From contig JABLXX010000002.1 of NCBI GenBank assembly GCA_013177825.1, positions 62,001 through 126,000 of the forward strand: a stretch of 64,000 bases of DNA. Direction: 5' to 3'. Numbering within the stretch: position 1 is the stretch's first letter; every line of letters starts with the position of its first letter. Position numbers and translations under genes: made by a program. This DNA is from Syntrophaceae bacterium (GTDB taxonomy: Bacteria; Desulfobacterota; Syntrophia; Syntrophales; PHBD01). The notes beneath the pieces were generated by a model. It was given only the letters and a program-made list of their open reading frames with translations, searched no databases and was not told where the DNA came from. Shown here piece by piece: positions 9,643-18,334 of this stretch.

Positions 9643-10164
9643 TCAGGCTTTTTTTTTCTTTTTAACGCCGTATTTCCAATAGTTCATGATAGCCAATGTC
9701 ATGGCCTGATTGCTGACCTGGAAAGTCCTCGCAAGCTTGTCGACATCACTTAGATTGCCTTCAAATTTCTTGAGCTGATCATAAGGAACGAGAAGTTCGG
9801 ATGCGAACGTATCCGCTTCGATTTCTGCCGGTGGTTTCTTCTTTCCCTGAAAAAGATCCTGCTCTCTTACCTCTTCGGGGTCATAAATATCTCGTTTGGA
9901 GTGTTGAAGAAAGATATGGCCCAGTTCATGAGCGAGCGTAAATCGCTGTCTGTGGAGTGGCCTCGCCTTGTTTATAACCGCAATTGCCGGCTTGCCTTCG
10001 ATCGCCAGAATGGCCCCGTCGATCTCGTCGGCGTCGTTGAGTTCGACGTATTTCAGGTTTAGTCCCTCGAAGATCTTGGTAAGATCGGTCGGAATATCAG
10101 ACAATGAGTAATCCTTCAGGACCTTTCTTGCCATCTCTCTGGCAAATCTTGTGTTCGGTTCCAT
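9643..10164 (-). CDS. ImmA/IrrE-family zinc metallopeptidase
   Basis: This 173-residue protein has the gluzincin active site HELGH at residues 79-83 with the third ligand in EIEADTFASELLVP (Glu116 region), typical of ImmA/IrrE peptidases. Those enzymes cleave HTH repressors or antitoxins to release a regulated gene. It lies 27 bases after the zinc-finger/HTH antitoxin gene on the same strand and is probably co-transcribed with it, so that antitoxin is the natural candidate substrate. The C-terminus is a lysine run (VKKKKKA) whose A-tract, read from the other strand, gives a T-tract after the convergent small gene. Confidence 0.85.
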   Translation of the reverse strand: MEPNTRFAREMARKVLKDYSLSDIPTDLTKIFEGLNLKYVELNDADEIDGAILAIEGKPAIAVINKARPLHRQRFTLAHELGHIFLQHSKRDIYDPEEVREQDLFQGKKKPPAEIEADTFASELLVPYDQLKKFEGNLSDVDKLARTFQVSNQAMTLAIMNYWKYGVKKKKKA

Positions 10165-10191
10165 GCGCCAAGTCCTCCGAGCACCTCTTCT

Positions 10192-11049
10192 CTATCGCAG
10201 GCAGTCGCCGACTTTTTTCAGGTATTCCGGATTAACCGTGCGTCGAGATGCCGGCGCATCTTCCACGACATATTTCTCAAGAATTTTGTTCATGCTTCGG
10301 GCATATACAGATTCCGCCGGCTTCCCATGGGCGGGCGTCCGGGCGTGCATAAAGGAGACCTGGCTTCTCAAACCTTGTATTTTCAAAGTATTTTCAAGCA
10401 ACTGCTTGAGGTTGTCCATTGTAATACGAAAGAATCTCACAATGTTGGCGGCAATTCCTATTGGGATGTTCTCGGGAGGGATTTCATTGTTTTCAATCTT
10501 TTCAAGTTCGCCCGTGCCGATCCCCAGCTTTATACCAACAACGTCAGCCGTGATCTTTGTAGCCGCGATCATATTTCTGACAAACTCACCCAGGGACACG
10601 GAATCCGATAAAAAACGGGGCCTCGCTTTCTCAATCTCGGCCTGCATTTCCGTCTCAATCAGGTTGACCCTTGCCTCTGGAAACCGTTCGATAAACTGAT
10701 GAATCAGGAGATTCATCGACGGGGAGATATCAACTTCTCCCCTCTCCCAACGGCCGTAACTGTTCCGTCCGATGTGGAGAAGATCGCAGATTTCTTCCAG
10801 ACTCATCTTCAGTATCTGCCGAAGCAGTTTCAACTGCTGCGGCGTCAAGGTTGGTTTGGAACTGAATTCCATGTTGATTCGCTTCTTGTCCATTGCGAGA
10901 CTTTGCTCATGGGTGAAGACAGTGTCGCCGCAGCCCGGGCACTTTTCACATTCCAAATCCGGGATGACCTGCAACCGGCCGTTGATCATGGCCTCCTTTG
11001 AAACCAATGTCGTTTGATAATCGTGTTCGAAACAGTTTGCGCAAATCAT
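10192..11049 (-). CDS. MqsA/HigA-like antitoxin: YgiT-type zinc finger plus helix-turn-helix
   Basis: A 285-residue DNA-binding protein. The N-terminus carries a YgiT-type zinc finger (Cys3 and Cys6, then Cys34, Cys37 and Cys40 in CEKCPGC), followed by an MqsA-like XRE helix-turn-helix (LTPQQLKLLRQILKMSLEEI, then GRNSYGRWERGE). A second region (LGEFVRNMIAATKI to ENTLKIQG) looks like another XRE-type domain, which makes the protein about twice the usual MqsA length. The ATG at 11049 is preferred over the TTG just before it because AGAGG stands eight bases upstream. It follows the putative toxin by 12 bases and should both neutralise it and repress the promoter at 11435-11463. Confidence 0.75.
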   Translation of the reverse strand: MICANCFEHDYQTTLVSKEAMINGRLQVIPDLECEKCPGCGDTVFTHEQSLAMDKKRINMEFSSKPTLTPQQLKLLRQILKMSLEEICDLLHIGRNSYGRWERGEVDISPSMNLLIHQFIERFPEARVNLIETEMQAEIEKARPRFLSDSVSLGEFVRNMIAATKITADVVGIKLGIGTGELEKIENNEIPPENIPIGIAANIVRFFRITMDNLKQLLENTLKIQGLRSQVSFMHARTPAHGKPAESVYARSMNKILEKYVVEDAPASRRTVNPEYLKKVGDCLR

Positions 11050-11061
11050 CAATCAATCCTC

Positions 11062-11409
11062 TTATTTGCTGATGCAAAAGGATGTTAGGCGCCACATCAT
11101 GAATTCACCCGTTTCCGGGTGATAATTGGAGCAAACTTTACAAAAGATTTTAATGCATTTCGTACTTTCGCCGGGTATTACATAGTGCGTGTTTTTAGGA
11201 CTGCTTGCTCTGGAACTCGTGGCGGGCATAACCTTTTCGATGGAGGTAGCATTCAGGATCACTTTTTCGACATCTGCCTCAAAAAGGCTATCCCGAAGCA
11301 TGTCATCAATACAATCACCTGTCTTGATGAGTTTTCTCTGCCGATACGCTTCTTGAATTTCCTTAATGACGACTTGTACGGCTAATTGTTCCCGAAGGGT
11401 TCTGCTCAT
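11062..11409 (-). CDS. Putative toxin (DUF4258-like) of a toxin-antitoxin module
   Basis: A 115-residue protein starting MSRTLREQLAVQ. The pattern IQEAYRQRKLIKTGD, then a short helix, then EADVEKVILNA and a beta-rich half ending MMWRLTSF resembles DUF4258/RelE-like small toxins, which are often paired with YgiT-type zinc-finger antitoxins. The C-terminal half contains a cysteine cluster (FCKVCSNYH). The start at 11409 is supported by GGAG six bases upstream; an upstream in-frame ATG lacks such a site. The gene is first in a toxin-antitoxin-protease operon. The toxin call rests mainly on gene order and weak fold similarity, so it could be a different small regulatory protein. Confidence 0.5.
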   Translation of the reverse strand: MSRTLREQLAVQVVIKEIQEAYRQRKLIKTGDCIDDMLRDSLFEADVEKVILNATSIEKVMPATSSRASSPKNTHYVIPGESTKCIKIFCKVCSNYHPETGEFMMWRLTSFCISK

Positions 11410-11434
11410 GAAGACTCCATTCGTCTTGGCTTGT

Positions 11435-11463
11435 CTCATACCAATTGGTGTTTTTTTCGTCAA
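11435..11463 (-). promoter_or_regulatory. Sigma-70-type promoter of the toxin-antitoxin-protease operon
   Basis: On the minus strand TTGACG (11463-11458) and TATGAG (11440-11435) are separated by exactly 17 bases, and transcription would begin about 20 bases before the toxin start codon. An A-tract lies just inside the -35 box. This gives the module its own promoter, independent of hsdRMS upstream. Confidence 0.6.
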
Positions 11464-11527
11464 GAAGAATTTTGCCCGAAAGGCTTTTTGGTTCCATTGA
11501 AATTTTTAATACCATGAAATTAAACGG

Positions 11528-13234
11528 TTATAACAGAGATTCCAGCAGGCTGGCTTCGAGAAACTGGCGCTGGGTTGTGGCTTTCGCTTCAAGGCCGACC
11601 TCCAATTCATCGCAAACGTCCATCAGTTCAGCTACCTTCGCCACAATGCGGCTCTGTTCGGCGAGGGGGGGGAGGGGGCAAGGATAGTTTCTTAGGAACG
11701 CAAGTGACACAAATGCTTGAAGTCCACCAGTTGCTACCTTTCGCATTTGATTAGAAGCAAATTGAAGAAACAGCTTAAGGAATCCGGGATTAGATAAGTC
11801 CCTATTAAAATATTTGAATAGAGCAACATTTTTTATACTGAAAGGACGATCTGTATCAACAATGACTGGATTCCCAATGCTTCCAATCATAGCAAACAAG
11901 ATGTCTCCTTTGTCAACAGCGGACCTTTGGTTTATCTTTAAATAGTCCTGCTCACTAATGAATTTGATGTCATAAAAGGAGAGTTTCCCAGAATAGAGGT
12001 TTTTACTTGTAATAAGTGGATAACCATTATTTACGTATTTAGGTGTGTCATGTGTGCCATCTCGCACATCATATATGGTTCCAAGTTTGGTCCATGTCCA
12101 TTGTTTTGGAATATCAAAATTCGTATTATCAGTGCAAACCGAATTTACTAGATTTGATTTCTTAGATGTTTTTTTATTTACCAACCCTTTTTTTGAGAAC
12201 AAGATATTGTTTATCAGTTCTTCGGCTGTTTCATCATGTTTGTTTTGTTGTACAAGTTTCCCATGGACTGCGAGGCTAAGGATTGTCTGGCGGAGTTGCT
12301 GGATGTGTTCGGGACGTGTTGTGAAGCGCGGGAGGTGTCTGAAATAGAAGCGGGCGCTTTCTTTAAAAGATGGGTGGGCACCGGGTTCCGGACTTGCGTC
12401 GCCGTTGTTGATGCCATGAAGGGTTGCCGCCACCAGCCGGTCGCGGCGCCTTTCCCTTTTCGTTTGTTCCGCCTCCAACTCGTCACAGAGTGCCATCAGT
12501 TCACCCACCTTTGCCACGATGCGGTGTTGTTCCGCGAGCGGGGGAAGGGGAAACGGCGAATAAGAAAAGTACTCTTTCGGGACACGTTTCTGTCCCGCAG
12601 TTCCAGTCATCTTAGGTATTCCGCCTCCGATGAAATGAGGTGACTTCAAGAATATCAAGACATAATCTGGTGAGACATCTATTGGTCTTAATACATGAAG
12701 CTCTGTTGTCCCCGCACCGAGGCCCCCCGTAAGGTTACGAAATACAGTTGATTTTCCGTTTTCAAAGCAAGGAGTGATCTTTGCCAAGCCTACATCACCT
12801 TCTGCAAAGTGAGTGAAACCTTTCTTAATCTCTACCCACGGTCGGATTTCATGACCACTTGGGTTCCCATATTCAACAGTAATCAACGACATTGGGATGA
12901 ACGACACATCGGTTGTGTCATCTGCTTTGCATCTTGGGTTGACTACACCAATTTTTGCCATCTGTGTCCATTGCCACCCAGTTGGAATGTCAAACGGTAC
13001 CTCTTCTGTGTTTGACGATGGTGTGTCTTGCTGGCGATATAAGCCCATTTGAATCAAACCAGCTTTTTCCGTCTCAATCCGCTTCAATAACTCCGCTGCC
13101 GATTCATCATTCGGATCCTGCTCCACAAGCTTTCCCCTCACAGCAAGATCCAGAATGAAGCGCCGCAGACGGGGTATGGCGTCGGGGTCTTCTGCAATCC
13201 GGTGGAAGTGTTTCAGCAGGCTCTCGGGGCTCAT
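11528..13234 (-). CDS. hsdS: HsdS, type I restriction-modification specificity subunit
   Basis: This 568-residue subunit reads the bipartite DNA target of the type I enzyme. It shows the duplicated layout of the family: a target-recognition domain after FDIPTGWQWTQMAKIG, a conserved spacer (PLPPLAEQHRIVAKVGELM), a second recognition domain after FDIPKQWTWTKLG, and the second conserved region PLPPLAEQSRIVAKVAELMD. Each half also begins with a similar block (LDLAVRGKLVEQ and LSLAVHGKLVQQ). The start codon overlaps the hsdM stop as ATGA. The second recognition domain (about 11700-12230) is much more A/T-rich than its surroundings, a sign of recent exchange of specificity. Confidence 0.93.
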   Translation of the reverse strand: MSPESLLKHFHRIAEDPDAIPRLRRFILDLAVRGKLVEQDPNDESAAELLKRIETEKAGLIQMGLYRQQDTPSSNTEEVPFDIPTGWQWTQMAKIGVVNPRCKADDTTDVSFIPMSLITVEYGNPSGHEIRPWVEIKKGFTHFAEGDVGLAKITPCFENGKSTVFRNLTGGLGAGTTELHVLRPIDVSPDYVLIFLKSPHFIGGGIPKMTGTAGQKRVPKEYFSYSPFPLPPLAEQHRIVAKVGELMALCDELEAEQTKRERRRDRLVAATLHGINNGDASPEPGAHPSFKESARFYFRHLPRFTTRPEHIQQLRQTILSLAVHGKLVQQNKHDETAEELINNILFSKKGLVNKKTSKKSNLVNSVCTDNTNFDIPKQWTWTKLGTIYDVRDGTHDTPKYVNNGYPLITSKNLYSGKLSFYDIKFISEQDYLKINQRSAVDKGDILFAMIGSIGNPVIVDTDRPFSIKNVALFKYFNRDLSNPGFLKLFLQFASNQMRKVATGGLQAFVSLAFLRNYPCPLPPLAEQSRIVAKVAELMDVCDELEVGLEAKATTQRQFLEASLLESLL

Positions 13235-14670
13235 CGCAGGAGGGCCTCTTCCAGGATGGCCTTCAGGCGGTCGCGGAGGCGGGCGGTTTCGGTCTCGCTC
13301 TGTTCCAGTTTGGCGAGGAGTTCTGCGGGGTCGCCGTGGTTTTCCTCAACGGTGTGTGGGTTCTTGAAGTCCAGGTTGAAGTTACGGGCTCGGATCTCAT
13401 CGATCGTCACCTTCCAGGCAACTTCGTTTTCCTCCCGCCGGTCCCACCACTCGATGCAGGGTTTCAGGTGCTCGAAGCGGATGGGCCGGGTCATGGAGTA
13501 GGCCTTCTGGCCCTCGGGCACGCGGTGCTCGTAGTACCAGACCTCCTTCGTCTCCGTTCCCTTTTCGAAGAAGAGCAGGTTCGTGCCGATGGAGGCGTAG
13601 GGCTTGAAGACGCTGTTGGGAAGGCGGACGATCGTATGGAGGTTGCAATCCTCCAGCAGGTGCTCCTTCAGCCGGGTCTTGACGCCCTCGCCGAATAGGG
13701 TGCCGTCGGGGAGCACCACGGCCGCGCGGCCAGTGGGCTTGAGCAGGCGGACGATCAGGGCCAGGAAGAGATCCGCCGTCTCGCGGGTCTGAAAGTGCTT
13801 CGGGAAGTTGGTCTCGATGCCGTCCTCCTCGCGGCCGCCGAAGGGAGGATTGGTGAGGACGATGTCCACGCGGTCCGCCTTGGAATAGCTGACATACGGC
13901 CGGGCCAGGGTGTTGTCGTGACGGACGAAGGAGGGGTCATCAATGCCATGGAGCAGCATGTTCGTGACACAGAGCATGTGGGGAAGCTGCTTCTTCTCCG
14001 TGGCCCGCAGGGCCTTTTGCATCCGCTCCTCGTCCTCCGGGGTCTTCACGTAGCGATCGCGCATGTGCCCGATGGCGCAGGTGAGGAAGCCCCCGGTGCC
14101 GCAGGCGGGATCGAAGAGGATCTCGCCGGGCTTCGGGTCGATGCGGTCGGCCATGAAGGCCGTGACGGCGCGGGGCGTGTAATACTCCCCTGCGTTCCCG
14201 GCGCTCTGGAGGTCGTTGAGGATCTGTTCGTACAGGTCGCCGAAGTGCTGGCGCTCCTTGAGGTTGTTGAAGTCGATGGCGTTGATCTTGTTGATCACCT
14301 GCCGCATGAGCTGGCCGGATTTCATGTAGTTGTAGGCGTCTTCGAAAACGCTCTGCACAACGCGGCGGCGGCCGTCCTGGGCGGAACCGGAGAGTTCCTT
14401 CAGGGTGGGAAAAAGCTTGTCATTGACGAAGGACAGAAGCTCATCACCGGTCATGCCCTCCGGGTCGGCGGCCCAGGAACGCCACTTGAGCTTTTCGGGA
14501 ATCGGCGAGCGGTAACCCTTCCGCATCATCTCCAATTCCTCGTCCTGGTCGTCGATGATCTTGAGAAAGAACATCCAGCAGAGCTGGGAAATGCGCTGGG
14601 CATCGCCGTCGACGCCGACGTCTTGGCGCATGATGTCCTGGATGGATTTGACGGTGTTGCGGACGGACAT
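13231..14670 (-). CDS. hsdM: HsdM, type I restriction-modification N6-adenine methyltransferase
   Basis: The 479-residue modification subunit methylates adenine at the site chosen by HsdS. An N-terminal helical domain (residues about 1-140) precedes the Rossmann methyltransferase fold with FDPACGTGGFL (AdoMet-binding motif I) and the catalytic NPPFGG (motif IV). AGEYYTPRAVTAFMA is the usual conserved segment before motif I. It begins three bases after the hsdR stop and its stop overlaps the hsdS start, so the three genes form one transcript in the order R-M-S. Confidence 0.95.
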   Translation of the reverse strand: MSVRNTVKSIQDIMRQDVGVDGDAQRISQLCWMFFLKIIDDQDEELEMMRKGYRSPIPEKLKWRSWAADPEGMTGDELLSFVNDKLFPTLKELSGSAQDGRRRVVQSVFEDAYNYMKSGQLMRQVINKINAIDFNNLKERQHFGDLYEQILNDLQSAGNAGEYYTPRAVTAFMADRIDPKPGEILFDPACGTGGFLTCAIGHMRDRYVKTPEDEERMQKALRATEKKQLPHMLCVTNMLLHGIDDPSFVRHDNTLARPYVSYSKADRVDIVLTNPPFGGREEDGIETNFPKHFQTRETADLFLALIVRLLKPTGRAAVVLPDGTLFGEGVKTRLKEHLLEDCNLHTIVRLPNSVFKPYASIGTNLLFFEKGTETKEVWYYEHRVPEGQKAYSMTRPIRFEHLKPCIEWWDRREENEVAWKVTIDEIRARNFNLDFKNPHTVEENHGDPAELLAKLEQSETETARLRDRLKAILEEALLR

Positions 14671-14673
14671 GAA

Positions 14674-17133
14674 TCAGGCAACCTCCCGATACAGAACGTT
14701 CTGGAGCTCATGGACGGCCTGCTCGAATCCCGCGCGGCCGCCGAACCGTTTGATCAGTTCCATGGGGGTTCCCATGGAGGCGAAGGGGGCGACCCGGAGG
14801 ATCTGCGGATCGTCCAGGTCGGTGACGCCGTCGTCCTGGTATTTCTGGAGGATGGCCTCCAGCACGGCGCGGGCCTGATCGCCATACCTGGCGAAGACAT
14901 CTCCCTTGCGGACATTGTCGGCCCGCTCACGGCGGGTGAGGGGCGGCCGGTCGAAGGCTACGTGGCAGATGAGATCGAAGGGGTCCAGGTCTTTTCCCAC
15001 CTCTTCGGCCAACGGCTCCAGGAGCAGGCCTTCCTCTGCCAGTTCGTCGATCACCGCCTGCTTGCGTTCGGATTCCTTCCAACGGCGGAGGAATTCATCC
15101 AGGCTGGCATATCGTTTGCGAAGTGTCCGCTTTGAATAGTCCCGCAGGGACTCGGTGACGAGCTTGCCGTTCTCATCCAGGTACTGAATGCGCTCAGCGA
15201 CGACTTCCACGGGTTTCCCTTCGATGTAAAACTTGTAGCGCCTGTCGCTTCCTGGCGGGATCGTGATGTCCGGCGGTTCCGGATCGACGATGACCGTCTC
15301 GTCGTTGCCGGGCTCGGGCGGGATCGGATCCTCCCCGTCGCTCGTGTGCGGGACATCGTCCGGCGGAGTCACCGGATCACCCTCACCGGGTTCGTAAATC
15401 TGCACCGGCTCGCCGTCGAAATCGGGATCGGCGAAGTGGTTGGTGGCCTTCCGGAAATCGAGGATGGTGAAGTAGTACTTCGCCGTGTCTTCATGGACAC
15501 GAGTCCCGCGGCCGATGATCTGCTTGAACTCCGTCATGGAGCCAACCTCGCGGTCGAGCGCGATGAGGCGGCAGGTCTGCACGTCGATCCCGATGGCAAG
15601 GAGGCGGGAGGTCGTGACCAGCACCGGGAAGGTTGCCTCGGGATCCGTGAAATTGCCGAGCTGGGCGTTTCCCTCCGTATCGTCGCCGGTGATCCGCATG
15701 ACGTAGCGGGTGTTCTTTTTGACCAGGTCTTCGTTCTCATTGATCAGGGCTTGGCGCATCCGGGCAGCGTGCTCCGTATCGACGCAGAACACGATGGTCT
15801 TTTGAAAACGGTCTCCGCTCTCTTTCAGGAAATCAGAGATCCTGGCGGCCACCCGCTTGGTGCGCTCGTCGATGACCAGGCTGCGGTCGAAATCCTTCTG
15901 GTTGTAAATGCGATCCTCGATCTCATTGCCGTATTTGTCGACCTCCCCCCGGGTCGGCCGGTAGCCCTCGATATCGACGTCCATGTGGATTTTCACGACC
16001 TTGTATGGCGCGAGGAATCCGTCGCGGATGCCGTCCTTCAGAGAATAGAAATAAACCGGTGGCCCGAAGTAATGGATGTTCGAAACGTATTCGGTTTCTT
16101 TTGGGGTGGCGGTGAGACCGATCTGTGTGGCCGAGGAAAAATGATCGAGAATTTCACGCCAGGCGGAGTCCTCGGCGGCGCTACCACGGTGGCACTCATC
16201 GATGACGATCAGGTCGAAGAAATCCCGCGACAGTTCCCGAAACAGCTTCTGCCGGTCTTCCGGGCCGGTGATGGCCTGGTAGAGGGCCAGGTAGATTTCA
16301 TAGGAGGTGTCGATGCGCCGGTATTTCTTATCCACAGCGGTCGGCAGGTCCACCTTTGTGCCGTCCTCGCGCTCGATGGTTTTGGACTGGGTGCTGAGCT
16401 TTGCCATGGCCTTTCCAAAGGGCCGAAAGTCGTTGACCATGGCCTGGTCGACCAGGAAGTTGCGGTCGGCAAGGAAGAGGATGCGCTTCTTCCGTCCTGA
16501 CTTCCACAGGCGCCAGATGATCTGGAAGGCCGTGTATGTCTTGCCGGTTCCGGTGGCCATGACCAGGAGAATTCGATCCCGGCCCTTGGCAATGGCCTCG
16601 ATGGTTCGGTTGATGGCGATGCGCTGGTAATAACGCGGCTCTTTCCCGCCGCCGTCTTCGTAATAGCTCTGCAGGAAGGTTTCTTCCTGTTCCGCACTCA
16701 GCCCTTTCCATGTTCGGTAGCGGCTCCAGAGCTGCTCCGGGGTGGGGAAGGCATCGAGAGCAAGTTCTGTCTCGATCGGGCTGGAAAGGCCGGTGCTGTC
16801 ATGGAAGAGGAAGGCGTCGCCATTCGAGGAAAAGACGAAGGGGATGTCCAGGGCCGCGGCGTATTCCAGCGCCTGCTGCATGCCGCCGCCGACGGCGTGG
16901 TTGTTGTCCTTCGCTTCGATGAGGGCAAGGGGGATGTTCGGCTGGTAGTAGAGGATGTAGTCGGCTCGTCGGGCCTTGCCGCGGGTTACCAGCTTTCCGC
17001 GGACGATGATCCTGCCCTTGGTGAAGCCGACTTCCTCGCGGATCTGGGAATGAACGTCCCAGCCTGCTTTGACAATCGCCGGGGTAATGAACTTGGTGCA
17101 GATGTCCCGCTCGCTCAGGTCTTTTTTATTCAC
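14674..17133 (-). CDS. hsdR: HsdR, type I restriction enzyme motor/endonuclease subunit
   Basis: The 819-residue restriction subunit translocates DNA and cleaves it. An N-terminal nuclease domain (LIEAKDNN carries the E-x-K core, with the preceding Asp in RRADYIL) is followed by a superfamily 2 helicase: VMATGTGKTYTA (Walker A), VIDECHRG (DEAD-like box), GLTATP, and QIIGRGTRVHED (motif VI). A proline- and acid-rich linker (about residues 600-660) precedes the C-terminal helical domain. The GTG at 17133 is preferred because GAAGGA stands six bases upstream; an in-frame TTG at 17175 would add 14 residues without such a site. Confidence 0.93.
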   Translation of the reverse strand: MNKKDLSERDICTKFITPAIVKAGWDVHSQIREEVGFTKGRIIVRGKLVTRGKARRADYILYYQPNIPLALIEAKDNNHAVGGGMQQALEYAAALDIPFVFSSNGDAFLFHDSTGLSSPIETELALDAFPTPEQLWSRYRTWKGLSAEQEETFLQSYYEDGGGKEPRYYQRIAINRTIEAIAKGRDRILLVMATGTGKTYTAFQIIWRLWKSGRKKRILFLADRNFLVDQAMVNDFRPFGKAMAKLSTQSKTIEREDGTKVDLPTAVDKKYRRIDTSYEIYLALYQAITGPEDRQKLFRELSRDFFDLIVIDECHRGSAAEDSAWREILDHFSSATQIGLTATPKETEYVSNIHYFGPPVYFYSLKDGIRDGFLAPYKVVKIHMDVDIEGYRPTRGEVDKYGNEIEDRIYNQKDFDRSLVIDERTKRVAARISDFLKESGDRFQKTIVFCVDTEHAARMRQALINENEDLVKKNTRYVMRITGDDTEGNAQLGNFTDPEATFPVLVTTSRLLAIGIDVQTCRLIALDREVGSMTEFKQIIGRGTRVHEDTAKYYFTILDFRKATNHFADPDFDGEPVQIYEPGEGDPVTPPDDVPHTSDGEDPIPPEPGNDETVIVDPEPPDITIPPGSDRRYKFYIEGKPVEVVAERIQYLDENGKLVTESLRDYSKRTLRKRYASLDEFLRRWKESERKQAVIDELAEEGLLLEPLAEEVGKDLDPFDLICHVAFDRPPLTRRERADNVRKGDVFARYGDQARAVLEAILQKYQDDGVTDLDDPQILRVAPFASMGTPMELIKRFGGRAGFEQAVHELQNVLYREVA

Positions 17134-17250
17134 GCGGCATCCTTCCCCGGAGTCCCGAAGTGTAAACCGTTTCAAGAACGTGGAAATCGAAACGGAATGA
17201 GAAGTTGAGCTTGTTAGAAGAATATCAGGGATTCCTCGATTCCGCCGAGG

Positions 17251-17279
17251 AGCATAGGGAGATTGATTTGGTATGTCAA
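17251..17279 (-). promoter_or_regulatory. Sigma-70-type promoter of hsdRMS
   Basis: On the minus strand TTGACA (17279-17274) and TATGCT (17256-17251) are separated by 17 bases. The predicted leader to the hsdR GTG is about 110 bases and starts with a small GC-rich hairpin (CCTCG...CGAGG). This is one of the best promoter matches in the window and would drive the whole hsd operon. Confidence 0.65.
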
Positions 17280-17357
17280 GGGGCTATGCCATGAATGTCG
17301 CAAATCGTGTGTTCGAGGCCTCATCAATAGTCCGAAGGGCGACGTATCCGCCCCCCC

Positions 17358-18119
17358 TCAGTCGCGCGCCTTCCCCACCGGGGCGAGGTAGATGGTGAAC
17401 TCCTCCTCCCCGTCGACGCCCAGCAGGCGGTCCATGGCCTCCTGGTCGTAGGCGGCCACCGCACAGGTCCCGAGTTCCGCGGCCTCGCAGGCCAGGTAGA
17501 GGTTCTGGCAGACATGGCCGGCATCCAGGGCGATGACCTTGTGGGCCGCCCGTCCGTAGCGCCACTCCATCCGGTAGGGAATCGCGGTCCAGACGAAGGT
17601 GACCGCCGACCGGCCGAGGCAGGGTTGGCCGAAGGCCGCCGCAACGAGTTCCGATGACAGGCTCTCCTCGCGGGACACCGGCAGGAGTTCGTGCTCCAGC
17701 GGAAGATACCGGTAGATCCCGGGATCGATGCCCGCCACATTCAAGGCGCACAGATACGTCTCCAGGGCGTGGCGGCAGCCTGCCGAGGGGACCGTCCGGA
17801 GGGCGTGGCCGCGGTCGAGAACCTTCCGGACGCCCTGAGTGGCCCAGAGAAGGAACGAGAGCGTCTCCAGGGAGAGCGGCTCCGGAAGAAAGTCCCGGCG
17901 GCTCCGGCGGCGGGCCATGGCCCCCGCGAGGTCGCAGGCGGGGGTCGAATCGCCGGGCCGGACGGACGGCAGGGTGATGCGGGCGGCATCCGGCGGCCAG
18001 GGCTTCTCGACGGGCGGGGGAGGGACGCCCCGGTTCTGGTCGGTCCGGGAGAAGTCGGTGTGCCGGCGGATCGTGTCCTTGAGGAAAAACCGGAATTTTT
18101 CCAGGTGCGGATCGGTCAT
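17358..18119 (-). CDS. SagB/ThcOx-type nitroreductase-family dehydrogenase
   Basis: A 253-residue FMN-dependent oxidoreductase-like protein. Family features are RRSRRDFLPEPLSLETLSFL (residues about 70-90), RTVPSAGCRHALETYL, the central GQPCLGRSA, and the C-terminal half ALDAGHVCQNLYLACEAAEL ending in APVGK. Relatives include SagB-like azoline dehydrogenases and stand-alone enzymes of unknown substrate. No YcaO cyclodehydratase or precursor peptide lies nearby, so an azoline-peptide role is not supported here. The ATG at 18119 has AAGGA seven bases upstream. The gene is divergent from the SLC13 permease and follows hsdR on the same strand after its own spacer. Confidence 0.8.
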   Translation of the reverse strand: MTDPHLEKFRFFLKDTIRRHTDFSRTDQNRGVPPPPVEKPWPPDAARITLPSVRPGDSTPACDLAGAMARRRSRRDFLPEPLSLETLSFLLWATQGVRKVLDRGHALRTVPSAGCRHALETYLCALNVAGIDPGIYRYLPLEHELLPVSREESLSSELVAAAFGQPCLGRSAVTFVWTAIPYRMEWRYGRAAHKVIALDAGHVCQNLYLACEAAELGTCAVAAYDQEAMDRLLGVDGEEEFTIYLAPVGKARD

Positions 18120-18248
18120 GGCGGGTCCTTTCCGGAGCCGTTTTCTGTCTGGCCCGACTGTATGGAAAACGACGGGGGGTGTCAAGACGGCCGGTGCTGC
18201 CGGATGAATCGCGGTTTGGCCTGCTCCCCGCGCAGGCTCCCTCCCTGC

Positions 18249-18277
18249 TTGACACGAAGGGTCCGCCTCCGTATAGT
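18249..18277 (+). promoter_or_regulatory. Sigma-70-type promoter of the SLC13-mscS operon
   Basis: TTGACA at 18249-18254 and TATAGT at 18272-18277 with a 17-base spacer, a near-consensus promoter. Transcription would start near 18284, giving a leader of about 50 bases to the permease ATG. Confidence 0.75.
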
Positions 18278-18334
18278 AGCAATGCTAAAAACAGCGTATT
18301 ATTGAAAAGATAAGAAGGAACACCGGGAGCTGTC

